NCBI RefSeq assembly: GCF_013341275.1
Contig: NZ_CP054476.1
Span: forward strand, 1,873,501-1,937,500
Length of the DNA: 64,000 nucleotides
Direction: 5' to 3'
Source of the DNA: Methyloligella sp. GL2
GTDB taxonomy: Bacteria; Pseudomonadota; Alphaproteobacteria; Rhizobiales; Methyloligellaceae
The stretch's first letter is position 1, and each line of letters starts with the position of its first letter. Positions 1 to 10,426 of this stretch are shown here, piece by piece. A program made the position numbers and the translations under genes. The notes below the pieces were generated by a model. It was not told the DNA's origin and did not search any database. It was given only the letters and a program-made list of their open reading frames with translations.

Positions 1-300
1 CACCCGCGGACCGCGCACCTCAAGGCACTCGGCATCGACGGTGACAGTCATCCCGGGTGGCGTGGCCGAGGTGTGGGAGACGTCGATATGGGTGCCGAGG
101 CTCCCCTCGCCTTCGTCCAGATGCGGCTGCAGCAGCTTCAGGCAGGTCCATTCCATCAGCCCGACCATGAAGCCGGTGGCGAAGACTTCCGGCATTGCCT
201 GGAACTCCGGCGCTTCCGGATAAAGATGCGGCACGGTCTTGGTGACGGGCACCTCGAAGGCGAATTGCTGCTTGAGGCCTGGCGCGAGGGTGGACTTCAT
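1..300 (-). CDS. FlK-type hotdog acyl-CoA thioesterase (partial, 3' end off the window)
   Basis: The first 100 codons of a gene read leftward off the window. The protein starts MKSTLAPGLKQQFAFEVPVT and resembles the fluoroacetyl-CoA thioesterase (FlK) branch of the hotdog fold, which hydrolyses short acyl-CoA thioesters in the cytoplasm. From memory, the FlK catalytic residues are Thr42, Glu50 and His76, with Gly69 also important. The same residues occur here at exactly those positions (ATGFMVGLME, GTHIDVSH). The ATG at 300 follows the nuoC TAA (303-301) with no gap, so translation is probably coupled to nuoC. In a standard nuo operon nuoD would be here; this gene interrupts that order or ends the cluster. 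The true substrate is unknown, and a general thioesterase is as likely as a fluoroacetate-specific one. Confidence 0.8.
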   Translation of the reverse strand, partial: MKSTLAPGLKQQFAFEVPVTKTVPHLYPEAPEFQAMPEVFATGFMVGLMEWTCLKLLQPHLDEGEGSLGTHIDVSHTSATPPGMTVTVDAECLEVRGPRV

Positions 301-927
301 TTACGAATCCTCCCGCTTCTCGGCGGCAAGTCCCGCCTTCTCGTCGCCGGGAATGGCGTCGTCCATGCCTTCCCACGGGCTCATGAAGTCGAAATTGCGG
401 AAGCCCTGCATCAGCTTCACCGGCTCGTAGACCACCTTCTTGGCCTCGTCGTCGTAGCGCACCTCGACATAGCCGGTGAGCGGGAAATCCTTGCGCAAGG
501 GATGGCCCTGGAAGCCGTAATCGGTGAGCAAACGGCGCAAATCCGGATGGCCGGAGAACAGCATGCCGTAGAGGTCGTAAGCCTCGCGCTCGAACCAGTC
601 CGACGCCGGATAGACGCTGACCGTGCTCGGCACCGGGGTCTCCTCGTCGGTGGTGACGCGGATACGGATGCGCGTGTTCATCTCCGGGCTGAGCAGATGA
701 TAGACCACGTCGAAGCGGCGCTCGCGCTCCGGATAGTCGGCGCCGCAAATATCGATGAAGCAGACGAAGCGGCATTTCGGGTCGTCGCGCAGGAAGGTCA
801 GCACCTTGACGATATCCTCGCGGACCGCCTCCAAGGTGAGCTCTTCATGAGCGACCGCGAAGCCGCTCAGCGAAGATCCGAGGCTATCTGAGATATAGCC
901 GCCTAGCTCTTCCAGTGATTTCGCCAT
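301..927 (-). CDS. nuoC: NADH-quinone oxidoreductase subunit C
   Basis: The 208-residue protein is the 30 kDa (NuoC/NDUFS3) subunit of the complex I peripheral arm, which helps join the quinone-reducing module to the Fe-S chain. Seen in the sequence: the family signature around [21 protein letters not shown], the [20 protein letters not shown] segment and [20 protein letters not shown]. The ATG at 927 lies 8 nt after the nuoB stop, consistent with a nuoA-nuoB-nuoC transcript. The C-terminal tail (residues about 185-208) is charged and variable. The stop codon abuts the start of the thioesterase gene. Confidence 0.97.
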   Translation of the reverse strand: MAKSLEELGGYISDSLGSSLSGFAVAHEELTLEAVREDIVKVLTFLRDDPKCRFVCFIDICGADYPERERRFDVVYHLLSPEMNTRIRIRVTTDEETPVPSTVSVYPASDWFEREAYDLYGMLFSGHPDLRRLLTDYGFQGHPLRKDFPLTGYVEVRYDDEAKKVVYEPVKLMQGFRNFDFMSPWEGMDDAIPGDEKAGLAAEKREDS

Positions 928-935
928 AGGTCGGA

Positions 936-1511
936 CTAGCGCTCGATGGTTCCGGTTCGCCGGATCTTTTTCTGCAGCAGGAGGATGCCGTAAACCAGCG
1001 CCTCCGCCGTGGGCGGGCAGCCCGGGACGTAGATATCGACGGGCACGATGCGGTCGCAGCCGCGCACCACCGAATAGGAATAGTGATAATAGCCGCCGCC
1101 ATTGGCGCAGGAGCCCATGGAGATGACGTAGCGCGGCTCGGGCATCTGGTCGTAGACCTTGCGCAGGGCCGGCGCCATCTTGTTGGTCAGCGTGCCGGCG
1201 ACGATCATCACGTCGGATTGCCGGGGGCTGCCGCGGGGCGCGAAACCGAATCGCTCGACGTCGTAGCGGGGCATGGAAGCCTGCATCATCTCCACCGCGC
1301 AGCAGGCGAGACCGAAGGTCATCCACATCAGCGAGCCGGTGCGGGCCCAGTTGATGAGATCGTCGGCGGTGGTGAGCAGAAAGCCCTTATCGGCGAGCTG
1401 ATCGGAGAATTCGTCGAATCGGGAGACCTGCGGCGTCAGCAGCTCATTGGCGCTGCGCGGCCGGGCGGAGCTGCGTGCCTGATCGAGAATCGCTTCGTCG
1501 CTCAATCCCAT
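936..1511 (-). CDS. nuoB: NADH-quinone oxidoreductase subunit B
   Basis: The 191-residue protein is the PSST/NDUFS7 subunit that carries the N2 [4Fe-4S] cluster, the last electron donor to quinone in complex I. The cluster-binding cysteines are visible in [20 protein letters not shown] and [10 protein letters not shown]. The start was set at the ATG at 1511 ([10 protein letters not shown]), which has a GGAAGGGAG ribosome site about 7 nt upstream and overlaps the nuoA stop by 10 nt. An alternative in-frame ATG at 1532 would add seven residues and put the ribosome site inside the gene. Confidence 0.97.
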   Translation of the reverse strand: MGLSDEAILDQARSSARPRSANELLTPQVSRFDEFSDQLADKGFLLTTADDLINWARTGSLMWMTFGLACCAVEMMQASMPRYDVERFGFAPRGSPRQSDVMIVAGTLTNKMAPALRKVYDQMPEPRYVISMGSCANGGGYYHYSYSVVRGCDRIVPVDIYVPGCPPTAEALVYGILLLQKKIRRTGTIER

Positions 1512-1867
1512 TCCAAGGCTCCCTTCCGCCATTCATATATGAAGCCGATGGTGAGGATGCCAAGGAAGACCATCATCGCCCAGAAGCCGAAGGCGCCGAC
1601 ATCGTCGAAGGCGACGGCCCAGGGGAACAGGAAGGCGACTTCCAGATCGAAGATGATGAAAAGCAGCGAAACGAGATAGAATCGCACGTCGAATTTCATG
1701 CGCGCATCGTCGAAGGCGTCGAAGCCGCATTCATATGCGGAAACCTTCTCCGGATCGGGATGCTGCGGGGCGATGAAGAACGGAACGATCAGCAGCACCG
1801 CGCTGATTGCGAAGGCGATGCCGATGAAAATCACCAACGGCAAATACTCTAACAGCAGCTCGTTCAT
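1502..1867 (-). CDS. nuoA: NADH-quinone oxidoreductase subunit A
   Basis: The 121-residue integral membrane subunit of complex I (ND3 homologue). Three hydrophobic segments are visible: residues about 7-29, 65-85 and 93-115. The conserved ND3 loop appears as [10 protein letters not shown], and the following segment contains [10 protein letters not shown]. The start at 1867 ([10 protein letters not shown]) fits the family; the open frame continues upstream to 1927 without good similarity. It is the first gene of the nuoA-B-C group, and its promoter should lie in 1868-2069. Confidence 0.97.
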   Translation of the reverse strand: MNELLLEYLPLVIFIGIAFAISAVLLIVPFFIAPQHPDPEKVSAYECGFDAFDDARMKFDVRFYLVSLLFIIFDLEVAFLFPWAVAFDDVGAFGFWAMMVFLGILTIGFIYEWRKGALEWD

Positions 1868-2021
1868 ACGCTCTGCCTTCTCCCCATCTCTCAACCCGCT
1901 CCCAGCACGGGGTTGGACCGACAGCAAAAGCCATTCGTCAGTCCACCCTTCTGGCTTACCCCAGCCGGGCGTCGATGCGCAAGGCTCCGGGCGTCGCAGG
2001 TGGCGGCTTGCACGGCGCTTT

Positions 2022-2039
2022 CACCCGAAAAATCGGGTG
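2022..2039. terminator. Hairpin downstream of tRNA-Asp
   Basis: CACCCGA (2022-2028) pairs perfectly with TCGGGTG (2033-2039) across an AAAA loop. It lies 31 bp past the tRNA-Asp 3' end and between that gene and nuoA. No T-run follows on the minus strand, so it may be a processing signal or a weak terminator. Confidence 0.4.
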
Positions 2040-2069
2040 GTGCGTTTCGGAATGGAAAAATGGGGAAAG

Positions 2070-2146
<77 letters not shown>

Positions 2147-2322
2147 ATGCCGCCCCGCTTCGGCGCTCAACGCGCGGCGGGGTCTCAGCGTGTAAGACGT
2201 CCGATTCCCCAAGTCAACACAGCAAAGCGAAGCTTTATGAGATATCTGCACTCTCGTGCGATTCGGTTAAGAAAAACCGCACCTTGAGAGGTCCCCAAAA
2301 AGACGAAGCGCTGCGCAACGGG

Positions 2323-2337
2323 TAGCCCAAAGGGCGA
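2323..2337. repeat. Direct repeat copy 1 flanking the GIY-YIG gene
   Basis: TAGCCCAAAGGGCGA occurs here and again at 2686-2700, one copy on each side of the GIY-YIG gene. The similarity extends left: GCTGCGCAACGG here against GCTGCGCCACGCA there. Each copy contains the hairpin GCCC-AAA-GGGC. Confidence 0.75.
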
Positions 2338-2351
2338 CGGATGAGACCTCT

Positions 2352-2594
2352 TCAGGTCAGCCTTTTGGCGGTAAATGCGCGTCCCGAATGGGACTTGAGA
2401 TATTTCTCAAAGTCCAGCGCGCGCTGCTTATGGCTAAACGCGCAATACCAGATGAGTTCCCACGGTATGTATTTTGCTGTGTGGGTCGATTTTCCCGCAT
2501 TGTGATCTGCTAATCGGCGGCGAAGGTCAGAGGTCGCACCGATATAGTCTTGTTCGGGAGCAGCGGAGCTTCGGATGATGTAGACGTACCACAT
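2352..2594 (-). CDS. Small GIY-YIG endonuclease-domain protein
   Basis: An 80-residue single-domain protein of the stand-alone GIY-YIG group (UvrC N-terminal-like; COG2827 type). Visible: WYVYIIRS at the N-terminus as the GIY-like strand, DYIGATSDLRRRLADHN carrying YIG and the conserved arginine, and FEKYLKSHSGRAFTAKRL containing the conserved glutamate and the terminal basic motif. Members of this group are metal-dependent nucleases of uncertain cellular role. The gene sits alone between tRNA-Asp and tRNA-Val, bounded by a 15-bp direct repeat, which suggests a small mobile cassette. The ATG at 2594 is the only reasonable start. Confidence 0.85.
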   Translation of the reverse strand: MWYVYIIRSSAAPEQDYIGATSDLRRRLADHNAGKSTHTAKYIPWELIWYCAFSHKQRALDFEKYLKSHSGRAFTAKRLT

Positions 2595-2678
2595 GGTCCA
2601 GCGTTGCCCGTCGTCACTTTCGCTTCGCTCAAGTTATGCCGGGCACTGCTTCGGCCTAATGGTCTAATCGTGGCTGCG

Positions 2679-2707
2679 CCACGCATAGCCCAAAGGGCGA
2701 AGCGTGG
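2679..2707. repeat. Extended hairpin overlapping the tRNA-Val 3' end
   Basis: CCACGC (2679-2684) and GCGTGG (2702-2707) pair perfectly, as do GCCC (2688-2691) and GGGC (2695-2698), with symmetric ATA and GAA internal loops and an AAA apex. The right arm includes the encoded CCA of tRNA-Val. This could be a terminator, a processing element, or part of a target site. It contains direct-repeat copy 2 (2686-2700). Confidence 0.6.
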
Positions 2708-2780
2708 TGGGCGGTGAGAGGCTCGAACTCCCGACATCCACGGTGTAAACGTGGCGCTCTACCAACTGAGCTAACCGCCC
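2705..2780 (-). tRNA. tRNA-Val (TAC)
   Basis: A 76-nt cloverleaf on the minus strand. GGGCGGT pairs with ACCGCCC. The anticodon stem-loop CCACG-TTTACAC-CGTGG gives TAC. The T-arm contains GAGTTCGAGCCTC, the discriminator is A73 and CCA is encoded. Confidence 0.97.
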
Positions 2781-2963
2781 CTTTTTGCTGGGGATAACAG
2801 TCGCGGGAACGGCGGCAAAGCTGATTTGCGCCGGTCCCCGCGAGGGTTTTAGCAATTTTCATAAAATATGCGAGGCCGGTATGCCGAAAATCGGCAACGC
2901 CGAAATGGGCGTCAGAACTGTCTGGCCTCGCGCCGGGACTCCTCGAAGCATCGTGGCGTCCCG

Positions 2964-2997
2964 AAAAAGGCGCGGCGCCCGGACGAGCCGGGCGCCG
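2964..2997 (-). terminator. Rho-independent terminator of hupB
   Basis: Ten-base arms CGGCGCCCGG (2973-2982) and CCGGGCGCCG (2988-2997) form a perfect stem with a 5-nt loop. On the minus strand the stem is followed by CGCC and a run of five T (complement of 2964-2968). It lies 9 bp past the hupB stop. Confidence 0.9.
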
Positions 2998-3005
2998 ACG
3001 AGAAA

Positions 3006-3281
3006 CTAGCTGTTGCAGGCTTCTTTAAGAGCCTTGCCGGCGCGGAATTTCGGTACGCGCGATGCCGGGATTTGCACGGTCTCGCCCGTACGGGGATTCC
3101 GACCCGTGGACGCCTTGCGATCGGCGACCTGGAAGTTGCCGAACCCAACGATACGCACCGTATCGCCGTTCTTGAGCGCCATCTCGATAGTCTTGAAGGT
3201 GGCGTCGACGGCCTTCTCGGCGGATTCCTTCGAGATCTCCGAATCCTTCGCCACTTCGGCGACGAGGTCAGCCTTGTTCAT
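3006..3281 (-). CDS. hupB: HU-family DNA-binding protein
   Basis: A 91-residue histone-like protein, the usual length for HU. It bends DNA and compacts the nucleoid as a dimer. Visible: the N-terminal helical start MNKADLVAEVAKDSEISKES, the GFGNFQV core strand and the DNA-binding arm GRNPRTGETVQIPASRVPKF. It lies downstream of lon in the same direction, as in many proteobacteria. The two genes are separated by 195 bp containing the lon terminator, so hupB probably has its own promoter. Confidence 0.96.
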   Translation of the reverse strand: MNKADLVAEVAKDSEISKESAEKAVDATFKTIEMALKNGDTVRIVGFGNFQVADRKASTGRNPRTGETVQIPASRVPKFRAGKALKEACNS

Positions 3282-3398
3282 GGGTCTTTCCTTTCGTTCG
3301 GCCCCTAAGTTCCGATGCGCTTCCCGGGGCCGTGAGGAAGCGTAACCGATTCACACTCTAAAGCGTAATGACTGGCCTAAAAGCCCAGTAAAATCAAC

Positions 3399-3438
3399 AA
3401 AAATGGTCCGACCAACATCGTTGGCCGGACCATAAAAA
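3399..3438. terminator. Bidirectional-looking terminator after lon
   Basis: TGGTCCG and CGGACCA are outer arms, CCAAC and GTTGG inner arms, with a single mismatch between them and an ATC loop. The structure is flanked by an A-run at 3399-3403 and AAAAA at 3434-3438. On the minus strand it ends lon with a T-run. Confidence 0.88.
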
Positions 3439-3476
3439 CGCGTCAAATTTTGGACAATTTGAGTCTGGTCGAAAGC

Positions 3477-5912
<2,436 letters not shown>

Positions 5913-6238
5913 GGCGTTCCTTTACGCAGTCCGTCTGCTTTGTGGCTGCGGGCGCCGTTCCCGGCTCCTGCGGCCTCTGGTTTGATCCTCCCCCAAGGAC
6001 CGGATGTTTTTGGGCGGTTATTCCAAGATCCCGCCTGGAAGCCATTTCAGTTGTGGCTTCGGTGGCATGGCAAGCTTAGATGGCGACCGAGCGGGCCAAA
6101 TTCAAGGGCCGTCCGGCCGCCGCAACCTGTTCTGAGTCAATCGGTTGCGGGGCCTTTCCGGCGCGATCCAAGCTCGCAATACCATTAAGTCAGCGCCCAT
6201 GTTGCGGTGGATTCGCAAGCATGGGCAAGCCTAAAGGC
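5913..6238. other. lon-clpX intergenic region (326 bp)
   Basis: No gene is seen. On the minus strand it holds two hairpins just after clpX (6195-6240) and then a sigma-32-like promoter (6077-6108). That implies an unusually long lon leader of about 165 nt between the -10 element and the ATG. No convincing small open frame lies in this leader. Confidence 0.6.
6077..6108 (-). promoter_or_regulatory. Candidate RpoH (sigma-32) promoter for lon
   Basis: On the minus strand CCCTTGAA (6108-6101) is followed, after 17 nt, by CCATCTA (6083-6077). This resembles the heat-shock consensus CTTGAA...CCAT-T used by RpoH. The element points at lon. Assignment is by motif only. Confidence 0.5.
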
Positions 6239-6240
6239 TT
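6195..6240 (-). terminator. Tandem hairpins at the end of clpX
   Basis: AAGCC-TAAA-GGCTT (6227-6240) overlaps the clpX stop codon. A longer stem follows: GCCCATG plus TTGCG (6195-6206) against CGCAA plus CATGGGC (6214-6226), with one bulged base. There is no T-run, so it may be an mRNA 3'-end stabiliser or a Rho-dependent site. Confidence 0.5.
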
Positions 6241-7504
6241 ACGCGCTGGTGCCCAGCTCCTCGTGCCGTTCGGAATAGATGCGCAGAGGCCTCGCCTTGC
6301 CCTCGACCACTTCGGGGCTGATGACGACCTCCTCGACACCTTGCATGCTCGGCAATTCGAACATGGTGTCGAGCAGAATGCCCTCCAGAATGGAGCGCAA
6401 ACCACGGGCACCGGTCTTCCGCTCGATGGCCTTGCGCGCAACGGTGCGCAATGCCTCGTCGGCGAAGGAGAGCTGGATGTCCTCCATCTCGAACAGCCGC
6501 TGATACTGCCGGACGAGCGCATTCTTGGGCTCGCGCAGGATCTCGATCAGGGCGTCCTCGTCGAGGTCGTCCAGCGTCGCAATGACGGGAACACGGCCGA
6601 TGAACTCGGGGATCAGGCCAAATTTCAGCAGATCCTCGGGCTCGACCTCCTTCAAGATGTCACCGGTGCGGCGCTCGTCGACATTGCCGACCTTGGCACC
6701 GAAGCCGATCGAGGTGGATCGGCCGCGGCTGGAGATGATCTTCTCCAGGCCGGCGAAGGCGCCGCCGCAGATGAACAGGATGTTGGTGGTGTCGACCTGC
6801 AGGAATTCCTGCTGCGGGTGCTTGCGGCCGCCCTGGGGCGGGACGCTGGCCACCGTGCCTTCCATGATCTTCAGAAGCGCCTGCTGAACGCCCTCGCCCG
6901 ACACGTCGCGGGTGATCGAGGGGTTGTCCGCCTTGCGGCTGATCTTGTCGACCTCGTCGATATAGACGATGCCGCGCTGGGCGCGCTCGACATTATAGTC
7001 GGCCGCCTGCAGCAGCTTCAGAATGATGTTCTCGACATCCTCACCGACATAGCCGGCCTCGGTCAGGGTCGTGGCGTCGGCCATGGTGAAGGGCACATCG
7101 AGGATGCGGGCGAGCGTCTGGGCGAGCAGCGTCTTGCCGCAGCCCGTGGGCCCGACCAGCAGGATGTTGGATTTTGCCAGCTCGACATCGCCGTTCTTGC
7201 CGGAGTGATTGAGCCGCTTGTAGTGGTTGTGCACAGCGACCGACAGGACGCGCTTGGCGTAATCCTGGCCGATGACATAGTCGTCCAGCACCTCGCAGAT
7301 TTCCATCGGGGTGGGAACGCCATCGCGGGATTTCACCAGCGAGGATTTGTTCTCCTCGCGGATGATGTCCATGCACAGCTCGACGCATTCATCGCAGATA
7401 AACACCGTCGGCCCAGCGATCAGCTTACGCACCTCATGCTGGCTCTTGCCGCAGAAGGAGCAGTAAAGAGTGTTCTTAGAGTCGGATCCGCTCACCTTGC
7501 TCAT
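6239..7504 (-). CDS. clpX: ClpX ATPase, specificity subunit of ClpXP
   Basis: A 421-residue AAA+ unfoldase that recognises tagged substrates and feeds them to ClpP. Visible: the N-terminal zinc-binding domain with cysteines at 15, 18, 37 and 40 ([17 protein letters not shown]), Walker A GPTGCGKT (118-125), the GYVGEDVEN pore loop, Walker [11 protein letters not shown], and the sensor-2 [10 protein letters not shown] motif near the C-terminus. It follows clpP in the same direction with a 318-bp gap. The order tig-clpP-clpX-lon-hupB is the common proteobacterial one. Confidence 0.98.
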   Translation of the reverse strand: MSKVSGSDSKNTLYCSFCGKSQHEVRKLIAGPTVFICDECVELCMDIIREENKSSLVKSRDGVPTPMEICEVLDDYVIGQDYAKRVLSVAVHNHYKRLNHSGKNGDVELAKSNILLVGPTGCGKTLLAQTLARILDVPFTMADATTLTEAGYVGEDVENIILKLLQAADYNVERAQRGIVYIDEVDKISRKADNPSITRDVSGEGVQQALLKIMEGTVASVPPQGGRKHPQQEFLQVDTTNILFICGGAFAGLEKIISSRGRSTSIGFGAKVGNVDERRTGDILKEVEPEDLLKFGLIPEFIGRVPVIATLDDLDEDALIEILREPKNALVRQYQRLFEMEDIQLSFADEALRTVARKAIERKTGARGLRSILEGILLDTMFELPSMQGVEEVVISPEVVEGKARPLRIYSERHEELGTSA

Positions 7505-7822
7505 TCGCCTATCCAGTTCTTAGCTGCTGTGTGGCAGACGGGATCGGTCAGCCTGCAACGATTCGGCATCATACTCCTGAAAAAGCCCCATTTCTGGGAA
7601 GGAGATTGATCTGCAACCCCCACCATAACAGCAATCTGATCATGGTAGGTTGCACTGATCAAGGATTGATTAATCGGACATTTGAGCTATAGGCCGCGCA
7701 ACGCGGGATTCGCAAAAGCCCGATTTTCTTCCATGATTTGCCGGTTTTTCGGCTTGCCGAACGATGCCGCTCCCGCCCCGGGAGCCACGCCCTATTGTGA
7801 CGGAATACCGCGTCTGAAGCGG
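7505..7822. other. clpX-clpP intergenic region (318 bp)
   Basis: No gene is seen. It is AT-richer than its surroundings and holds a large imperfect dyad (7607-7662) that probably overlaps the clpX promoter. No clear terminator for clpP was found; a weak CCGC...GCGG pair lies just past its stop. Confidence 0.5.
7607..7662. promoter_or_regulatory. Imperfect dyad upstream of clpX
   Basis: TTGATC-T-GCAACC (from 7607) is matched by GGTTGCA-CT-GATCAA (ending at 7662), separated by about 29 bp. The spacer itself contains the palindrome TGATCA. Spacing and symmetry fit a pair of operator half-sites or a leader structure. Function unknown. Confidence 0.4.
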
Positions 7823-8467
7823 CTACTCCTCGGGCGTGTCGACTTTGGCCTCGAGAATCTCACGGTCGGTGATCACCTCGTCGATCAGGCCGAAGCTTTT
7901 CGCATCGTCGGCCGTCATGAAGTAGTCACGGTCGAGCGTCCGTTCAACCGTCTCGTAATCCTGGCCCGTGTGCTTCACGTAAACGTCGTTGAGACGCTTC
8001 TTCATTTTCAGGATGTCCTCGGCATGGCGCTCGATATCGCTCGCCGTGCCCTGAAAACCGCCGGAAGGCTGGTGCACCATGACGCGGGCGTTGGGCAGCG
8101 CATAGCGCATGCCGGCCTCGCCTGCGGCCAAAAGAAGCGAGCCCATGGAGGCGGCCTGGCCGATGCAAAGTGTCGCGACCGGCGGACGGATGAACTGCAT
8201 GGTGTCGTAGATCGCCATGCCCGAGGTCACCACGCCGCCCGGCGAGTTGATGTACATCGAGATCTCTTTCTTGGGGTTCTCGGCCTCCAGGAAGAGAAGC
8301 TGGGCAATGATGAGCGAGGCGACATTGTCTTCGATCGGTCCGGTGACGAAGATGATGCGCTCCTTGAGGAGCCGCGAATAGATGTCATAAGCCCGTTCGC
8401 CGCGGTTGGTCTGCTCGACGACCATGGGAACGAGGGTGCTCATATGCATATCGTGCAGGTCGCTCAT
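7823..8467 (-). CDS. clpP: ClpP proteolytic subunit
   Basis: A 214-residue serine peptidase that forms the tetradecameric chamber of ClpXP/ClpAP. The catalytic serine is in IGQAASMGS (Ser107) and the histidine in MVHQPSGG (His132). The C-terminal [20 protein letters not shown] carries the catalytic aspartate region. The start at 8467 has AAGGA 6 nt upstream. Starts at 8449 or 8443 are also possible because the first nine residues (MSDLHDMHM) are poorly conserved. It is transcribed with clpX, downstream of tig. Confidence 0.97.
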   Translation of the reverse strand: MSDLHDMHMSTLVPMVVEQTNRGERAYDIYSRLLKERIIFVTGPIEDNVASLIIAQLLFLEAENPKKEISMYINSPGGVVTSGMAIYDTMQFIRPPVATLCIGQAASMGSLLLAAGEAGMRYALPNARVMVHQPSGGFQGTASDIERHAEDILKMKKRLNDVYVKHTGQDYETVERTLDRDYFMTADDAKSFGLIDEVITDREILEAKVDTPEE

Positions 8468-8646
8468 CGGTATCCTTAAAAGCTTTGGTGCAAGACGCTT
8501 CGAGAGATCGCTTCGAGATGTCTCGCCAAGATGGCTCGTGAGCGGCGGATCGCGTGAGGACTCATCCCGCCGCCCGATGTCTTGGCGCTACACTATATGG
8601 GAGGGCAGACGCAAGCAGGGAAGCCCAAAAGCGTTAGCCCGCCGCC

Positions 8647-10035
8647 TTAGTGGTCATGATCGTGGTCGTGATCATGGTGATGATGCTCGCTCTCGCCGCC
8701 TTCCAGATCGGCGTAAAGCTCCTCTGGCGTCACCTTCTTCTCGCTGACCGTGGCGAGCTCGGCGATATAGTCGATCACCTTGTCCTCGTAGAGCGGCGCG
8801 CGGATCTCGTTCAGGGCCTGCGGGTTGTTGCGGTAATACTCGAACACCTCGCGCTCCTGGCCCGGGAACTGGCGGACGCGCTCGATCAGCGCCTGGTTCA
8901 CCTCTTCGTCGCCGACCTCGACCTTGTTGCGGCTGCCGACCTCGGAGAGAAGCAGGCCTAGGCGCACGCGGCGCTCGGCGAGCTCGCGATACTCCTTCTT
9001 GGCTTCCTCTTCGGTCTTGCCCTCGGCCTCGAAGCTCTTGCCGTGATGCTCGATGTCGTGAGTGACCTGCTGCCAGATCGCGTCGAACTCGTTATCCACC
9101 AGCTGGGCCGGCAGCTCGAAATCGTGCTCCTTGTTGAGCTCGTCGAGGATCGCCCGCTTCAGCTTCATGCGGGAGGCCTCCTTGCGATCCTGCTCCAGAC
9201 GCTGCTTGGCCATGTCCTGCAGCTGCTTGAAGCTCTCCAGCCCCAGCCCCTTAGCGAACTCGTCGTCCAGGGTCGGCTCGGCGGGGGCTGCGACCTCGTT
9301 CACCTTCACATCGAACTGGGCCGGCTTTCCGGCCAGGCTGGCTTCCGGATAATCCTCCGGGAAGGTGACCTCGACAGTCTTCTCGTCGCCGGCCTTGGCG
9401 CCGATCAGGCCTTCCTCGAAACCGGGGATGAAGCGGTTGCTGCCCAGCACCAGCGGCGCGCCTTCCGCAGCCCCGCCCTCGAACGGCTCGCCGTCGATCT
9501 TGCCGACGAAGTCGATGGTGACCTGATCGCCGTCGGCCGCGGCGCCATCCTTCGGCGCATAGGTCTGATTGGCCTTGGCGAGGCGCTCGATGGCCTCCTC
9601 GATCTCCTTGTCGCTGACCTCGGAGACCATGCGCTCCACCTTCAGCTTGGAGAAATCCATCGGCTCGAAATTGGGAATCACCTCGAAGGACATGGTGTAG
9701 GCGAGATCGGCGGCGCCTTCGAAGATCTTGTTGATCTCGGCCTCGTCCTCGGGCAGCTCGATCTTGGGCTGATAGGCCGGCTGCTCCTCGCGATCGGCAA
9801 TCGCCTTCTGGCTGGCCTCGGTGACGGCCTGCTGCACGACCTCGGCCATGACCGAGCGGCCATAGACCTTGCGCAGGTGGTCTTTCGGCACATGACCGGG
9901 GCGGAAGCCCTTCAGACGCACCTGGCCCTTCAGCTGGTCGAGACGGTCGGACAGGCGCTGCTCCAACTCATCGGCGCCGATGACGACCTTCAATTCGCGG
10001 CGAAGGCCTTCGTTGTTGGTTTCGGTGACATTCAT
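8647..10035 (-). CDS. tig: Trigger factor, ribosome-associated chaperone and prolyl isomerase
   Basis: A 462-residue chaperone that binds the ribosome exit site and folds nascent chains. Visible: the N-terminal ribosome-binding motif region (GFRPGHVPKDHLRKVYG at about 43-59), the FKBP-type PPIase domain (about 160-245; DGDQVTIDFVGKIDGEPF) and the long helical C-terminal domain. It is somewhat longer than the E. coli protein. The extra length includes a His/Asp tail encoded by alternating CAT and GAC codons, which could bind divalent metal. It is the first gene of the tig-clpP-clpX-lon block; tRNA-Leu lies just upstream. Confidence 0.97.
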   Translation of the reverse strand: MNVTETNNEGLRRELKVVIGADELEQRLSDRLDQLKGQVRLKGFRPGHVPKDHLRKVYGRSVMAEVVQQAVTEASQKAIADREEQPAYQPKIELPEDEAEINKIFEGAADLAYTMSFEVIPNFEPMDFSKLKVERMVSEVSDKEIEEAIERLAKANQTYAPKDGAAADGDQVTIDFVGKIDGEPFEGGAAEGAPLVLGSNRFIPGFEEGLIGAKAGDEKTVEVTFPEDYPEASLAGKPAQFDVKVNEVAAPAEPTLDDEFAKGLGLESFKQLQDMAKQRLEQDRKEASRMKLKRAILDELNKEHDFELPAQLVDNEFDAIWQQVTHDIEHHGKSFEAEGKTEEEAKKEYRELAERRVRLGLLLSEVGSRNKVEVGDEEVNQALIERVRQFPGQEREVFEYYRNNPQALNEIRAPLYEDKVIDYIAELATVSEKKVTPEELYADLEGGESEHHHHDHDHDHDH

Positions 10036-10114
10036 ACGGGCTGATCCATTCGCTTATGAGTGCGGCCGGCTCGATGGCCTCGGCCGGCATTGGCAAGGTC
10101 GTGCCTTTACGGGT

Positions 10115-10199
<85 letters not shown>

Positions 10200-10426
10200 A
10201 AGACGGATTGGCTTAAGTCACGCGCGCTATATCATAGGGTTGAAGCCCGCCGCTAGTGGGAGAAGCGGCGTTCTGGTCTCAACCTAGCGGGGCGCGACAG
10301 CGCACCCTGCTCGCATCGGCGCCGGCCTCTATTGTGGATTCCGGTTAGAGCGCTTAGCTCTCCTTGCGGACAGGCTTACCGCTAAAGTAGGTTGCCGCAC
10401 CCACCTTGCAAGCCGGAAGACGCCAC

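Noticed and set aside
6080-7609. A 509-codon open frame antisense to clpX
   Set aside because: It is fully explained by the GC-skewed third positions of clpX; no ribosome site or domain.
8581-8640. Heat-shock-like promoter upstream of clpP (CTTCCC...CCATAT)
   Set aside because: The -35 hexamer departs at two key positions and the alternative sigma-70 spacing is wrong; not strong enough to annotate.
10200-10426. Possible riboswitch before cysK (GCTAAAG-like sequence)
   Set aside because: No surrounding conserved pairing; a single short match is expected by chance.
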